Part shown: positions 63,801 to 64,000 of the stretch, in pieces
Position numbering within the stretch: position 1 is the first letter of the stretch
Layout: the number at the start of each line of letters is the position of its first letter
From: Prochilodus magdalenae
Taxonomy: Eukaryota > Chordata > Actinopteri > Characiformes > Prochilodontidae
NCBI GenBank assembly: GCA_024036415.1
Contig: JAMWET010003878.1
Span: 400,001 to 464,000 of the forward strand
Direction of reading: 5' to 3'
Length of the DNA stretch: 64,000 bases
Made by a program: the position numbers and the translations under genes
Notes under the pieces: model-generated
The model's input: only the letters and a program-made list of their open reading frames with translations
Told to the model about the DNA's origin: nothing
Database searches by the model: none

Positions 63801-64000
63801 TTGAGATGTTTGTAGTAAAAGATCAGTTCCTTTAGTACGGCATCGCTTGGTAAGTTCGACTAATGTCTGTACATATGAGTTGAGTCACACATTCAGTCAG
63901 ACACACAGATGGAACTGCTTAGACAATCAACACCTCGTCAGGGGGAAACAAGGGGCCTGTGGTGTTTGTTTGCTTATTTATTTATTTATCGTCTGTCTGC

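Larger units (their letters stand above)
58013..64000 (-). other. mef2a: upstream flank or 5'-UTR intron of mef2a
   Basis: The strong acceptor at 58013 implies at least one further 5' untranslated exon to the right, so at least part of this is intron. No first exon or promoter was identified. Contents include a CpG-richer patch at 59.82-60.42 kb, a small MITE at 60.7 kb and GC-richer unique DNA at 62.65-63.0 kb with unrecognisable overlapping ORFs. Confidence 0.55.

Overview
The window is a stretch of vertebrate, almost certainly teleost, nuclear DNA dominated by one protein-coding gene read on the minus strand. Four coding blocks spell out the amino-terminal half of a MEF2 transcription factor: the ATG exon (57775-57828), the rest of the MADS box and MEF2 domain (45729-45932), two adjacent alternative exons of the alpha1 (13070-13201) and alpha2 (12865-12999) types, and the start of the transactivation region (10218-10443). 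The paralog is MEF2A rather than MEF2C or MEF2D, judged from the alpha2 exon, which is nearly identical to my memory of mammalian MEF2A, and from the common exon after it (motifs QNFSM, LTDSSMLSPPQ, RPPSTG). Splice signals and phases agree for every block. The later MEF2A exons (with KSPPPP and RKPDLRV motifs) were not found and should lie beyond base 1; further 5' untranslated exons and the promoter probably lie beyond 58 kb.

Layout from transcript 5' to 3' (right to left): 64000-58013 is upstream sequence or a 5' intron with a CpG-richer patch near 59.8-60.4 kb; 58012-57775 is the ATG exon with about 184 nt of 5' UTR and a two-codon upstream ORF; 57774-45933 is an 11.8 kb intron; 45932-45729 is the MADS/MEF2 exon; 45728-13202 is a 32.5 kb intron; 13201-12865 holds the alpha1/alpha2 pair separated by only 70 nt; 12864-10444 is a 2.4 kb intron ending in a TG repeat; 10443-10218 is the common exon; 10217-1 is the next intron, which contains a degenerate 36-bp minisatellite.

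The introns hold ordinary fish repeats: degenerate copies of one Tc1/mariner-like family (about 13.7, 21.4, 31.0, 34.1 kb, possibly 25.2 kb), several small MITE-like elements, and simple repeats including a (TA)32 block. Several complex, unique, non-repetitive blocks (27.1, 33.6, 35.5, 36.2, 39-41, 53.4-54.3 kb) read like conserved non-coding sequence, but conservation cannot be tested here. The most interesting feature is the architecture of the alternative exon pair: the 70-nt gap is likely too short for efficient joining of both exons, which would explain mutual exclusivity, and a UG-repeat tract lies just before the acceptor used by both forms.

No bacterial, phage, CRISPR or biosynthetic system is present, and I see no second intact gene. 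The presence of repeats I associate with characiform/siluriform fish suggests an otophysan, but that is a weak inference from memory.
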